A stretch of DNA of 64,000 nt from Phycisphaerae bacterium (GTDB lineage: Bacteria > Planctomycetota > Phycisphaerae > UBA1845 > PWPN01), in the NCBI GenBank assembly GCA_018003015.1, contig JAGNEZ010000020.1:31052-95051 (forward strand). The letters are read 5' to 3'. Position 1 is the first letter of the stretch, and the number at the start of each line of letters is the position of its first letter. Positions 51,101 to 59,114 of the stretch are shown here, one piece after another. The notes under the pieces were generated by a model, which saw only the letters and a list, made by a program, of their open reading frames with translations, did no database searches and was not told where the DNA came from. The position numbers and the translations under genes were made by a program.

Positions 51101-52780
51101 GGCAGCGGCGGGCCTGCATACCTGCAGATTGCCCCGGCCGACGAATGGACCCTTCAGGGACCGGAGGGCGGGCCCTTCACACCCGCTTGCGGACAATACA
51201 CGCTCACCAACACCGGGCCCGGCGCGGTTCAGTGGTCGGTCGCAACATCTACGGCTTGGCTGTCTGCGTTGCCGCCCGGCGGCGCGCTCGAGCCTGGCCA
51301 GAGTACATCGGTCAATCTCTGTGTCACCGACGGTGCCAGCCAGCTCGAGCCCGGCGACTACCAGGTCGCGATCGCGATTGCGGACGCCGCCACGGCACTC
51401 AGCGAGCACCGCATGATCCACCTGTCCGTGTGCCGGCTTCCCCCGGCCCCGGTGCAGCCCGACCCGCCGGGCTCGGCAACCGGCATCAGCCTCACTCCGT
51501 CGCTGGCCTGGAACACCGGCCTGTCGCCGCCTCAAACCTGTCATGTGGTTGGCAGTGCCAAGATCAGCTACCAGGAGCGGGAGGTCGTCCTGGCGGATGT
51601 GGTGGCCGTCGCCAGCGACCAGCTGCTCCATGAGATTGCCGTTCAGCTTTCGTTCGCCGACGTGGCCGACCTGCACTATCTGATCGGCGAGTCTTCTTCT
51701 CGCGAAGGTCCGTTCAGACCCGCCTGGCAGCGCGCGGTTCCGACGGAGGGACAGGGCGAAGCCTACTACTCGTCCGGTGTGCTGGACTACCGCCTTGCGG
51801 CAGGGCGGTTCTATGTCATCGGCGTGGCCTGGGGCGACACCCTGGTCGGCTATGGTCTCGACTACCGCGCGTATCCGATCGCCTGGGCCGCCGGAACGAT
51901 CGAAGGCCTGGTGAGCGGTCGGTTCGCCATGCCGCTCACCGAGATGCCGGCCAACTTCTTCTCCGGAGCGGTCACCCCGATCAAGCTGTGCCTGGACGAT
52001 GCCGGTTCTGTGAGTCATCATGTCTATCTATGGAGGGAGGGGGAACCTCCGGCACTGGTGGCTCCGGACGTGGTCGGTTCGACCTGTCCGCCGATCGCCC
52101 CGCTGGCCCAGGGGGCGCTCTATCATTGGAGAGTGGTGGCGGTCAGCGTCTGCGGGGCTCGCGAAAGCGCAACCTGGTCGTTCACCACGGCATCCTGCGA
52201 CGACGGATTGCCGACCATCGATCGTTCTCCCGGCCGTCGTCCGGTCTCGCGCAAGGTCCACGGCTCGGCGGGGGAGTTCGACATCGATCTCCTGGCGCCG
52301 TCGTCCGGGCAGACCTTGGCCATCGAACCGCGGCCAGACGGCCCGACTCTGCTGATCGTTCACCTGACCAGGCCGGTGCAGGCGGTGGGCGCGCCGGTTA
52401 CGAGCAGCGTGGTCCTCACGGGCCCGGGTGCCGCCCAGGCGCGGGTCACGGATGTGGCCATCGAAGGCCAAACGGCTTCGATCACCTGTGAAGGCCTCTC
52501 GACCGGCGCCGTACGGCTGGCCTTCCCGGGGATCAGGGATGCGAGTGACCCAGCCTGCGGTGTCCTGGAGGTTCTTGACTTCGGCATCCTCGCGGGCGAC
52601 GTGAATGGCGATGCCAGGGTCAACGTTCTCGACCTGACGCTCGTTCGCAATCGGCAGTCGCGGTCGCTGGACTCGGCGAGCTGCCGCGGCGACGTGAATG
52701 CCGACGGAGCGATCGATCTCCTGGATCTGGCCAGGGTTCGTTCCAACGTGGGCACTCTTTTCTCCGCGTTCTCTCCGTGA
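45104..52780 (+). CDS. Giant subtilisin-like (S8) surface protease with BACON, cadherin-like and dockerin domains
   Basis: A 2,558-aa exported protein. The GTG at 45104 follows GAGGAGGA by eight bases; a signal-like segment sits at about 30-50. The S8 domain (about 270-540) has Asp about 284 in LYDGGTA, His about 310 in SHATHVAGT (Ala for the usual Gly), and Ser about 506 in CGTSMATPAVAG. Then come a subtilase C-terminal beta domain (to about 700), fibronectin III-like and unknown domains, two BACON-like domains (about 1110-1220 and 2005-2110, sharing GGPFxPAC), a cadherin-like module (about 1225-1320, NAGFEGIDQFAYQAGD), a ThuA/GATase-like module (about 1350-1585), a LamG-like module (about 1700-1885) and a dockerin (about 2498-2558, GDVNGDARVNVLDLTLVRN). 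It is probably a surface-attached degradative enzyme. Confidence 0.85.
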   Translation: MRCVIGREWISRRLIGAGQAQFRALKNGRVLRCGLTLVLTAFLTAPGPRIASGTSIRWRNPAPDGPEATASEVRSDHHVLVEFPFPLSVQQRAEVEGSGLKLLAYLGDHAYFAVRLAAKEQAGAASGISSSADIQPIRREWKLHPRLSAGPPPDWAMIPAATARQERRHQTPAPEIEAVASDAVLAAYILFHGDVLLVPEAVNACARHGAVVRAQLPSVNGLVIEMPLGVVFALADEDAVQWIEPALPRMSEVNDSARIVTQVDLVQAAPYGLDGSGINVLLYDGGTAWPDHPDFGGRVLVRDPSGLSSHATHVAGTLAGSGKAGDGRYRGMAPGVVIQSYGFQYDESGVFLYSNPGDIEADYREAILTDGAEMASNSIGSNVARNGFPCELEGSYGVTSAVIDAIVAGSLGAPTRVVWAAGNERNGGRCGLAYATIGPPAPAKNPIIVGAVNSNDDSMTWFSGWGPTDDGRLRPDVVAPGCQASDDRGVTSTGLDGGYTALCGTSMATPAVAGVSALLLQDYKRLYPGTPLPPNAMLKAVLAQTAADLGIVGPDYQTGYGSVRAREAVDLLRTGSLRQGSLSQGESKTYLLKVPPGTASLKATVAWDDPPAAVNTIPTLVNDLDVVAIGPAGTDIHYPWTLEPTHPEREAARTQPDRLNNLEQVVVESPEPGLWMVRIHGYTVPVGPQSFSLVATPSLVGCSATGTMSLGAEEYRCDGGVVVTVNDCDLNVDPAVADATTVRIASTSDPAGRDLVLTEIGPDTGAFTGRMALFRTPSPDQLLVLHGDTLTATYYDADAGAGLPAETEASAAVDCVAPVMSDLKVEELTALGAVVSFTTDEPSFARVRFGSACGALDRTAVGAAIDRTHRLVLNGLLPATRYEYLIEVTDAAGNLTREDAGGSCMAFATPDAPDYHTQHFLLDAGALNHKSLLFTPDGSIDYYAVCVQPIVELPVDPTGGAWLRNVSEVTLSDGRQVSLYGSSYNAFYVNGEGTITFDQWDDTSGDILGRHFAVPRISALFEWFTPAEAGHVSCKQLADRAAITWEQVRDAATGGSSTFQAELFFDGRIRLSWLDINANDPLVGLSRGGGIPVDYLESRLGDTEACVADALRITPAGPLAARGLAGGPFSPACRTLTLTNVSEPPASLPWSTEAGASWVSVTPDRGELPPGGSQDVELCVAADADSLPVSMIEYLVDVRFINAITGLVQARAVQLAVQATSPPTAHDVLAATALDVPVEIGLVVDDDGRPAPPGKLVFRAVSNPDHGRLSTIDDTGRLTYTPNAGFEGIDQFAYQAGDGGVAPDGGDSNVARVTIRVIGPPRPAVHPVPADGAARVPVDEPFLAAEAVDTSRLRGGIVAAAYPADVSDPHFTDVRDKIMTTGRFSDIGIIHTGRVTPAPADLKAFDAVVVWSNDQFADPFTLGDRLADYVDGGGGVVLAVFANVNVRSFSALAGRFLLDDYFCISYPGHNAFPPLLDGPRQSLDRVFLPGHPTMSGVTRFDGGNRSFRIWSSYLVEGASFVANWSDGAPLITVREINGTPRVDLALHPPSDTVEEEFWESNTDGGLILANALAFAAGRSGCATTYNVYFGTDNPPANLVCENVPDPRCPMPPSLGLGTTYYWQIVAHNRAGSVPGPVWSFRTPEHANMAVGDSVMPSDDLAIPFGNAALGSARHERITLRNAHASEVLSLTGLSLVPAADVAEDFENPLTEDWRPGGPGQWTVQGGALRALSSTSGSRMQTMYGRRTWQDASIRLSLWRTGSPFVAAGLALRASEDFDWAAGTGSAYLVGLSGMGSFYVARVVGEEFTFLQPWSSFKPQKILTGANDVVVSLVGPDIDVYINAQLAWAGRDLTIAGPGRIALLAYSDPPGTQDATHYFDSVQVGLPLPLAAARQVTLGGLLPLASHETGTDTLVPRPELSAVVDPSSAAAFSIEVEFAMPDPCAGFQLSEPPSVPAQLAPGESIDLGVTFLPAWQGEQACDVLLVGNDLEQPRQRVHMTGSGGPAYLQIAPADEWTLQGPEGGPFTPACGQYTLTNTGPGAVQWSVATSTAWLSALPPGGALEPGQSTSVNLCVTDGASQLEPGDYQVAIAIADAATALSEHRMIHLSVCRLPPAPVQPDPPGSATGISLTPSLAWNTGLSPPQTCHVVGSAKISYQEREVVLADVVAVASDQLLHEIAVQLSFADVADLHYLIGESSSREGPFRPAWQRAVPTEGQGEAYYSSGVLDYRLAAGRFYVIGVAWGDTLVGYGLDYRAYPIAWAAGTIEGLVSGRFAMPLTEMPANFFSGAVTPIKLCLDDAGSVSHHVYLWREGEPPALVAPDVVGSTCPPIAPLAQGALYHWRVVAVSVCGARESATWSFTTASCDDGLPTIDRSPGRRPVSRKVHGSAGEFDIDLLAPSSGQTLAIEPRPDGPTLLIVHLTRPVQAVGAPVTSSVVLTGPGAAQARVTDVAIEGQTASITCEGLSTGAVRLAFPGIRDASDPACGVLEVLDFGILAGDVNGDARVNVLDLTLVRNRQSRSLDSASCRGDVNADGAIDLLDLARVRSNVGTLFSAFSP

Positions 52781-52879
52781 TGAGCGCGGCGGAGGTGGAT
52801 CATAGAGGGGGCCCCTGCCGCCGGCCGCAGGCTCACGGCCCGCGATTGCCGGGCTGGACGCCGCCCGGCGGATGTCGAC

Positions 52880-54382
52880 TCAGTCCGGCTTCTCGATTTC
52901 GAACTTCTTGATCCGATAGCGCAGGTTGTCGCGAGAAATGTTCAGCGCCTTGGCGGCCTTGGTCTGGTTCCAGCCGGCCTCCTTGAGGGCACGCACGATC
53001 AGGGCCTTCTCGTAGCCCCAGAGACCCGATTCCTGCTTGTCGCGCGGCTGGTCGGCCTGCCCGCCGACGATCTCGCGGGGCAGGTGGGCCGTGTCGATCG
53101 CCTTGCCGTCGCAGAGCAGCACCGCCCGCTCGATGACGTTCTGCAGCTCGCGGATGTTGCCCGGCCAGCTGTAGCTGGTGAGCTGGGCGAGTGCGTCGCT
53201 GGTCGTGGTCGGGGCGGGCAGATTCAAATGGCGGGCGGCGAGGTGGGTGAAGTGCTCCACCAGCATCGGGATGTCCTCGCGTCGCTCCCGGAGCGGCGGA
53301 TTCATGATGGGAAACACGTTCAACCGGTAGTAGAAGTCCTCCCGGAAGGCGCCGTCCTTGATCGCCTTCTGCAGGTCGCGGTTGGTTGCGGCGATAATCC
53401 GCACGTCGCAGGAAACGGTCTTGGTCCCGCCGACGCGGATGAACTCCCGCTCCTGGAGGACGCGCAGCAGCTTGAGCTGCGTCGAATGGCTTATATCTCC
53501 AATCTCGTCTAGAAAGAGGGTTCCGCTGTTGGCTAACTCAAAGCGCCCGATCTTCTGGGCGATCGCTCCGGTGAACGCGCCCTTCTCGTGCCCGAACAGC
53601 TCGCTCTCCAGCAGCGTCTCCGGCAGGGCGGCACAGTTGATGGCGATGAACGGCTTGTCCCGCCGCGGCGAGTTGAGGTGAATGTGGCGGCTGAGCAGTT
53701 CCTTGCCCGTGCCCGTGTCGCCCAGGATGAGCACGGTGGCGTTGCTGCCCGCGACCCGGGCGCATAGCTCGAGCATCTGCCGCAAGGCCGGCGACTGGCC
53801 GATGATGTTCGTGCCCCGATGAGCCGCGGCCTGCAGCCCGCGATTCTCGAGCTTCAGCCGTTCGTGAGCCTGGGCGTTGGTTGCCCCGCTGGCGGCCAGG
53901 TTGGCGAATACTTGGAGCAACTCCAGGTCATTCTCGGTGAAGTTGTCCTGGGCCAGCCGGTTGAGAACCTCGACAACACCAAGAACCTGCCCGTTCTTGA
54001 CCAGCGGGGCGGCCATCACCCCGCGGGTGCAGAACGTCGACTTCTCGTCGATCCCGCTGAAGAACGATTCCTCCTCGCGAACGTCGGTGACCAGGAGCGG
54101 CTTGCCGGTACTGGAAACCTTGCCGGCGATGCCCAGATCGGCGTCGAATTCCTCTCCAATCAGCTGCTGGCCGAACTCCCCGGTCGCCGCCCGGAAGACG
54201 AGTTTGCGTCGTTGCGGGTCCAGGAGCAGGACCGAACTGGCCTCGGCCTGCATGACCGCTGCGGCGTTTCGGGCGATGGCCTGAAGCGTCTTCTCCAGAT
54301 CAAGCGACCCGTTAATGGCCGCCGAGGCCTCGACCAGGGCGGATAACGTCTCCTTGGGCAGTCCGTGATCCTTGATCGACAT
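52880..54382 (-). CDS. Sigma-54-dependent activator with GAF sensor domain
   Basis: A 500-aa cytosolic transcription activator. The ATG at 54382 follows GAGGTT and is preferred to a longer start. A GAF domain (about 20-165) can sense a small ligand. The AAA+ domain (about 195-430) has Walker A GDTGTGKE, the sigma-54-contacting GAFTGA loop, Walker [11 protein letters not shown] and an arginine-rich sensor segment. The Fis-type helix-turn-helix is at the end (about 465-498, [19 protein letters not shown]). It needs sigma-54; no -24/-12 promoter was found next to it. No partner kinase is adjacent, so its signal comes through GAF. Confidence 0.95.
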   Translation of the reverse strand: MSIKDHGLPKETLSALVEASAAINGSLDLEKTLQAIARNAAAVMQAEASSVLLLDPQRRKLVFRAATGEFGQQLIGEEFDADLGIAGKVSSTGKPLLVTDVREEESFFSGIDEKSTFCTRGVMAAPLVKNGQVLGVVEVLNRLAQDNFTENDLELLQVFANLAASGATNAQAHERLKLENRGLQAAAHRGTNIIGQSPALRQMLELCARVAGSNATVLILGDTGTGKELLSRHIHLNSPRRDKPFIAINCAALPETLLESELFGHEKGAFTGAIAQKIGRFELANSGTLFLDEIGDISHSTQLKLLRVLQEREFIRVGGTKTVSCDVRIIAATNRDLQKAIKDGAFREDFYYRLNVFPIMNPPLRERREDIPMLVEHFTHLAARHLNLPAPTTTSDALAQLTSYSWPGNIRELQNVIERAVLLCDGKAIDTAHLPREIVGGQADQPRDKQESGLWGYEKALIVRALKEAGWNQTKAAKALNISRDNLRYRIKKFEIEKPD

Positions 54383-54501
54383 GGCAACCTCAACGGACAC
54401 GCTGGGCCGCGACCGGTCCACAAGTGACTTATTACAGGGCGCCGGTTCGCCAAGTTACGCTCCAGACTAAGGTTAAGGCGTGGCAAGTGTCAAGCGACGA
54501 T

Positions 54502-54529
54502 TTGACGTAACCGCCCAGGCGGCTATTAT
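54502..54529 (+). promoter_or_regulatory. Predicted promoter for ECF sigma/anti-sigma-like operon
   Basis: TTGACG (54502-54507) and TATTAT (54524-54529) are 16 bp apart, with five of six matches each. This would give a leader of about 80 nt before the GTG at 54614. Confidence 0.55.
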
Positions 54530-54613
54530 GGCCCCTGCGGGCCGGCCCTCTCGCGTTTGCGGCGGAGCGAACCCGAGAGTCTGCGGGTCGTACTAACAGA
54601 CGGCGGAAAACGG

Positions 54614-55216
54614 GTGAGTGTGCCGACCGACGAGGAACTGCTGGCTGAGCATATCGCCGGGCAGCCTGGCCGTTTCGAGCAGTTGGTACGCCGGCACAGC
54701 GAGGAGTTGTTCCGGTTCCTCGCACGCTTCGCAGGCAATGACGCTTTGGCCGAAGATCTGGTCCAGGAGTCATTCCTGCAGGTGTATCGTTCCGCGGAGG
54801 GCTTTGACTTCGGGCGGCGATTCAGGCCGTGGTTGTACACCATCGCCGCGAACAAGGCCCGCGATATCCTGAGGAGTCGGCGCCGGCGGGGTGAAGTGCC
54901 ACTGGATGCCCAGCTCGACACTTCCGAGGCCGAGGGACAGAAGTATCTGGACTTCCTCGCCGACACTGCCCCGACGCCGGCGAATAACCTGGAGCAGGCC
55001 GAGGTTCAGGCCCGCGTCCGGAAGGTGCTGGCCGACATGCCGGATCACCTTCGCGAGGTTCTGATCCTCAGCTACTACCACCGGTTTCCATACAAGGAGA
55101 TCGCGGAGGTGCTGGGAATCCCGCTCGGAACGGTGAAGAGCCGGTTGCACGCGGCCGTCGGCCACTTTGGACAGGCCTACCGCGAGGCGCCCGAGGACGA
55201 GTCGGAAGTACGGTAA
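54614..55216 (+). CDS. RNA polymerase ECF sigma factor
   Basis: A 200-aa ECF sigma factor. A GTG at 54614 gives the usual family start SVPTDEELLAEHIAG; a TTG at 54557 and a GTG at 54620 are alternatives. Region 2: RHSEELFRFLARFAGNDALAEDLVQESFL (split across about 30-60). Region 4: LADMPDHLREVLILSYY, then PYKEIAEVLGIPLGTVKSRL. A region of about 50 residues between them is rich in Glu/Gln. The stop TAA shares its last base with the ATG of the next gene, so the two are coupled. Confidence 0.9.
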   Translation: MSVPTDEELLAEHIAGQPGRFEQLVRRHSEELFRFLARFAGNDALAEDLVQESFLQVYRSAEGFDFGRRFRPWLYTIAANKARDILRSRRRRGEVPLDAQLDTSEAEGQKYLDFLADTAPTPANNLEQAEVQARVRKVLADMPDHLREVLILSYYHRFPYKEIAEVLGIPLGTVKSRLHAAVGHFGQAYREAPEDESEVR

Positions 55217-56250
55217 TGGTGGACCAACAAGACTTCAGCGATTCGACGTTACTGGATTGGCATCTCGGCTACCTGGAGGGCGACGAGGCTGATCGGCTGC
55301 AGGCCGCGTTGCAATCCTCCCCCGAACTGGCGGCCCGGAGCCGCGCCCTGGGCGACCTCCTCGCCCTGCTCGATCGTTCCGCGGCACCCCGCCCGCCCGT
55401 CGGCCTGGCCGACAAAGTCTTGGCATTCATCGACCATCAGACGAAGGTCCTGCCCTTCGCCGGGGCGGAAACCCCGGCCTCGATGAGCACCGACGGCCAC
55501 ACCGTGGGTAGCCGGTTCTCCGCCTCCTGGCGCGACGTGCTGGCCGTCGCCGCCTGCATCGCCCTCTTCGTCGCCGTGGCTGTGCCCGGCTACCGGAAGG
55601 CCCAGGACGCGTCCCGGCGCTATGCCTGCTTCGGCAATCTGAAGACCATCTGCACCGCCGGGCTCCAGTATGCCCAGGCCAACAACGGCTACCTGCCGTA
55701 TGCCGACTACGTGCCCGGTGCGGTCTGGTCGCCTGCGGCCGCCGCCCCCGGAGCTCCGGTGGCACGCAACAGCCGGCACATCTTCCGTCTCGCCAGAGGT
55801 GAGTACCTCCCCACGATGCGGGTGTTTCTCTGCCCGGTGTTCCGCGAAAGCCGGCCGATGCCCATGGAAATCGCTCGTCAGAGCCAGGATTTCGCCGATC
55901 CGGCCAACGTCACCTACAGCTTCCTGTTCATGAACCTGCCTAGCGGGCTGCGCGTCGAAGAGGCCCGCAAGAGATCACGGGGGCTGGTCCTGGCCGCCGA
56001 CCACAGCCCGCTCCGACCCACGGCCTCAAGCCTCACCGGCCCACTGGCCGACCCGGGCGGCAACTCACCTTGCCACGAAGCCGGGGCCGGGCAGAACGCC
56101 GTCTACGCCGACGGCGGCGGCGGCTTCTTCACCGATCGCCGCATCGGCGTGGACTGCGACGACATCTACGGCGTCGGCAGCGGTCCGGGCGTGTACCTCG
56201 GGACCGAAGTTCCCGTTTCCGACACCGACTCATTCCTTCCGCCCGGATGA
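55216..56250 (+). CDS. Anti-sigma-like N-terminus fused to a pseudopilin-like (DUF1559-like) domain
   Basis: A 344-aa membrane protein. Residues of about 1-75 (TLLDWHLGYLEGDEADRLQAALQSS) look like the cytosolic arm of an anti-sigma factor. A membrane segment at about 105-125 (DVLAVAACIALFVAVAVP) is followed by GYRKAQDASRRYACFGNLKTICTAGLQYAQANNG, the usual start of DUF1559-type pseudopilin bodies, and the C-terminal GQNAVYADGGGGFFTD also fits that family. Zinc-binding HxxxCxxC is absent. The fused arrangement could let the pseudopilin-like outer part control the sigma factor. It starts one base inside the sigma stop. Confidence 0.8.
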   Translation: MVDQQDFSDSTLLDWHLGYLEGDEADRLQAALQSSPELAARSRALGDLLALLDRSAAPRPPVGLADKVLAFIDHQTKVLPFAGAETPASMSTDGHTVGSRFSASWRDVLAVAACIALFVAVAVPGYRKAQDASRRYACFGNLKTICTAGLQYAQANNGYLPYADYVPGAVWSPAAAAPGAPVARNSRHIFRLARGEYLPTMRVFLCPVFRESRPMPMEIARQSQDFADPANVTYSFLFMNLPSGLRVEEARKRSRGLVLAADHSPLRPTASSLTGPLADPGGNSPCHEAGAGQNAVYADGGGGFFTDRRIGVDCDDIYGVGSGPGVYLGTEVPVSDTDSFLPPG

Positions 56251-56304
56251 CCGTCGGCTTCCCGGATCGCGATCAGAACAAACCGGCTTGCGGGCCCCAT
56301 CAGC

Positions 56305-57204
56305 TCAGGAACGCAGCGGAACGTAGATCTCGACGAGGAGATCCTGTTCCGGCGTGGTGTGGGGATCGTTGCAGTAGAGTTCAAAGGAGGGTGCGTCGCC
56401 CAGCTCACGCCCGCTGGCCGGCAGCCATTCCCCCAAAAACTGCTTCCAGGTGCGATGGAGATTGGAGTAGCTGCCCCGGTGTAGGGCGACGGCATATTCG
56501 CCGCCGGGGATGTCCTGAACACCCACCTCACCTCCACCCTGGCACGCCGGATCCACGGTGACACAGGCGTCGTAGCGGATCTGATCGGGCGGGGTCCCTT
56601 CAGGATCGTCATAGCAGATGCCCAGGCATCGGGTCTGCGACCCCAGCAGTCCGCGCGGACCGGCCCAGCCGCACAGCTTGTCCCATGCAGCCTTGCAGGT
56701 GGTGTACGGGCCGACATGCCGCACGCAGGCCACGTGCATCGGGGCAAGTGTTCGTACCTCTACTTCCATCGTCGTTCCTCCTGTATCCACCATGATAAAA
56801 TCCTGTACCTGACCACCGGGTTGATAATGGACGCCTGACGGCACACACTTGCACACCAGGGGTGTGACGCTGCCGCGAAAAGCGGACGGCGATTCGCCGA
56901 ACAGCGCCCGGAAAGCACGGGTGAAAGACTCGTGGGCCTCGTAGCCCGCCTCAAAGGCAATGTGCGTGACCGGATCGTGACCATGCCGGAGTCGATGGGC
57001 GGCCCGCTCCATCCGCAAGCGCCGAACCAGCTCCATGACCGATTCACCTACCATTCCGTGGAAGACGCGGTGGAAGTGGTAGGGGGAGAAGTGGGCAAGC
57101 CGGGCAAGCTCGACCAGCGACAGGGCATGGTCCAGATGCCCGTGAATGTGCTGGAGCACGGCGAGGATTCGAGCCCGGTAATCCTGCTGGGTACAAGTTC
57201 TCAT
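56305..57204 (-). CDS. AraC-type regulator with GyrI-like effector domain
   Basis: A 299-aa transcription regulator. Residues of about 8-110 hold two helix-turn-helix motifs of the AraC type (LSLVELARLAHFSPYHFHRVFH, then DPVTHIAFEAGYEAHESFTRAFR). Residues of about 145-295 form a GyrI/Rob-like small-molecule-binding domain (VEVRTLAPMHVACVRHVGPY, YDACVTVD, GGEYAVALHRGSY and the final DLLVEIYVPL). Such regulators respond to hydrophobic or cationic compounds. It is transcribed alone, convergent with the anti-sigma-like fusion gene. Confidence 0.93.
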   Translation of the reverse strand: MRTCTQQDYRARILAVLQHIHGHLDHALSLVELARLAHFSPYHFHRVFHGMVGESVMELVRRLRMERAAHRLRHGHDPVTHIAFEAGYEAHESFTRAFRALFGESPSAFRGSVTPLVCKCVPSGVHYQPGGQVQDFIMVDTGGTTMEVEVRTLAPMHVACVRHVGPYTTCKAAWDKLCGWAGPRGLLGSQTRCLGICYDDPEGTPPDQIRYDACVTVDPACQGGGEVGVQDIPGGEYAVALHRGSYSNLHRTWKQFLGEWLPASGRELGDAPSFELYCNDPHTTPEQDLLVEIYVPLRS

Positions 57205-57359
57205 GAAAGGCGATTCTATGCGGAATCACGCCCTCATGCTTGACCGTCCTTGCTGATTTGCAGCTTTCCCGGCCAAATCCTCCCCTGCTCTTTCAGTAGT
57301 GATGCCCCACGGCCACTCCCCCGGTGGCTTGTTCCAGAGGCGGCGTATACACTCTGAGC

Positions 57360-59108
57360 GTGAATCAGTCTCGACAGACACTCTTCAAGGCGATGGGATC
57401 CGCCTGGCTGGCGGCCTTGCTGCTGCTGCTTGTGCTCGTGGCGATGGCTTGTGCCACCGCTTATGAATCCACCCACGGTACGGCACTGGCTCTCCTGATG
57501 TTCTACAAGTCCTGGTGGTTCGAGGGCTTGCTGCTGCTTCTGGCCTTGAATGTGCTGGCCGCCGTCCTCGCCCGCCTTCCGCCGGATCGGGCTCGGGCCG
57601 GACCGGTGATCACCCACCTGGCCATCCTCGTCATTCTGGTTGGGGCGTGGGTCACCAAGTGCTTCGGTATTGACGGGCAGGTTGAGATTCGCGAAGGCCA
57701 GACCGTGCAGGCCTTTGACCTCCAACAGGATACCTTGACCCTGGAGGACTCCGGAGGTCACGCCCACACAAGCGTCGAACTCGATCCGGTGGTCTTTAAC
57801 CGGTCCAGGGCGGCCGCAGAACCGGCTTTGGCACCGCTGGTGCTCGGTAACCTCCGTGTACAGATCGAGGCCTATGCTCCCGATAGCACCGAGCACCGGG
57901 AAGTGGTCAACGACAGTCAACAGCCTCAACCGGCGCTGGAGATCACGCTGGGCGCGGAGCAGGAGAAGCTAACCGGGTGGGTGTTTGCTGATCAGCCGTC
58001 CGAGATGAGTTCCTTTGGCCTGGTGGCCCGACGGGTCGCCGATGCCCGGGAGTTCGCCCGCCTTCTCGCTCCGCCTCCCGCCAGCCAGCCGGCTTCGAAC
58101 GGAACGGTCAAGGTCGAGGTCGGCGAGAAGCGGTTCGAATACCCCCTCGAGCGGTGCACCGACCAGCCCATCGTCGTGGGGGACACGGGATTCTCGATCC
58201 AGGTGCTTCGCTATTTGCCCCACGCCGTGGTGGGCGCCGATCGGCAGGTCCGCTCCGTTTCGGATCAGCCGGTCAACCCGGCCATCGAGGTCGAAGTCAC
58301 CGGGGCCGAGGGCTCTTCCAGGCGGCTGGCCTTTGCCCGTTTCCCGGATTTCTCATCCATGCACGGCGCCCAGGCGGCCGAGCACCTCAAGCTCACCTTC
58401 GTGGCCTCGGTCGACACGGTTCCGAAGATGCCCATGGAGGTGCTGATCGGCCCGTCGAATGCGCTGGCGGTACGCTTCACCGACAGGCATGGCCAGGTGA
58501 CCATCGCCGAGGCCGCTCCAGGCAAGCCGGTGAAGACGCCGTTTGCGGGCATGACCTTCGAGATCGGCCGTTTCCTGGACCATGCCCGGGTGCGCCAGGA
58601 GGTGCGGCCGCTGAACACCGCTGGCGAGGACCCCACGCCCGCCCTGAAACTGGCCGTGACCACCCCGGCGGGCACCAACCGCTTCTGGCTGCGGAAGTAC
58701 GATGCTCGCCCGATCGACAGCCCGGGCACCAGCTACCTCCTGCAGTACACCAACCGGACACTCCCGTTGGGTTTCAGTCTCAGGCTGGATGAGTTTCGCA
58801 TGGACAAGTACCCTGGAACCGAGCGGCCAAGATCGTTTCAGAGCCACGTGACCTTCCTGGACTCCGCTTCCGGCCACGAACAGGGCGAGGTCATCAGTAT
58901 GAACAACCCCGCCCGCCACGGGAGCTACACCTTATTCCAGTCGAGCTATCGCCTCGGCGAGGACAGCCCGTCCTCCACCGTGCTCAGCGTGTCGTGGGAT
59001 CCTGGGCAGCCAATCGTCTTCTTCGGCTATGTCGCGATGCTCTCCGGAATGCTTTGGGTTGCTGTGGCCCGCGGGCTCGACCGTCGCCGAACCGCAGTCG
59101 TACAATAG
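57360..59108 (+). CDS. ResB-like cytochrome c biogenesis protein
   Basis: A 582-aa membrane protein. N-terminal membrane helices (SAWLAALLLLLVLVAMAC, WFEGLLLLLALNVLAAVLARL, VITHLAILVILVGAWVTKCFG) are followed by a large periplasmic domain and a C-terminal helix (PIVFFGYVAMLSGMLWVAVARGL). This matches ResB/Ccs1 topology, where ResB with CcsA delivers haem to cytochromes c. The late NNPARHGSYTLFQSSYRLGE is typical. GTG at 57360 is used; no strong ribosome binding site is seen, and an in-frame GTG lies at 57324. The CcsA partner is not adjacent: the next gene, 6 bp downstream, is a DUF72 protein. Confidence 0.82.
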   Translation: MNQSRQTLFKAMGSAWLAALLLLLVLVAMACATAYESTHGTALALLMFYKSWWFEGLLLLLALNVLAAVLARLPPDRARAGPVITHLAILVILVGAWVTKCFGIDGQVEIREGQTVQAFDLQQDTLTLEDSGGHAHTSVELDPVVFNRSRAAAEPALAPLVLGNLRVQIEAYAPDSTEHREVVNDSQQPQPALEITLGAEQEKLTGWVFADQPSEMSSFGLVARRVADAREFARLLAPPPASQPASNGTVKVEVGEKRFEYPLERCTDQPIVVGDTGFSIQVLRYLPHAVVGADRQVRSVSDQPVNPAIEVEVTGAEGSSRRLAFARFPDFSSMHGAQAAEHLKLTFVASVDTVPKMPMEVLIGPSNALAVRFTDRHGQVTIAEAAPGKPVKTPFAGMTFEIGRFLDHARVRQEVRPLNTAGEDPTPALKLAVTTPAGTNRFWLRKYDARPIDSPGTSYLLQYTNRTLPLGFSLRLDEFRMDKYPGTERPRSFQSHVTFLDSASGHEQGEVISMNNPARHGSYTLFQSSYRLGEDSPSSTVLSVSWDPGQPIVFFGYVAMLSGMLWVAVARGLDRRRTAVVQ

Positions 59109-59114
59109 AACATC

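Noticed and set aside
52781..52879. GC-rich inverted repeats between convergent genes as a terminator
   Set aside because: The stems are short (CCTGC with GCAGG) and no T-tract follows.
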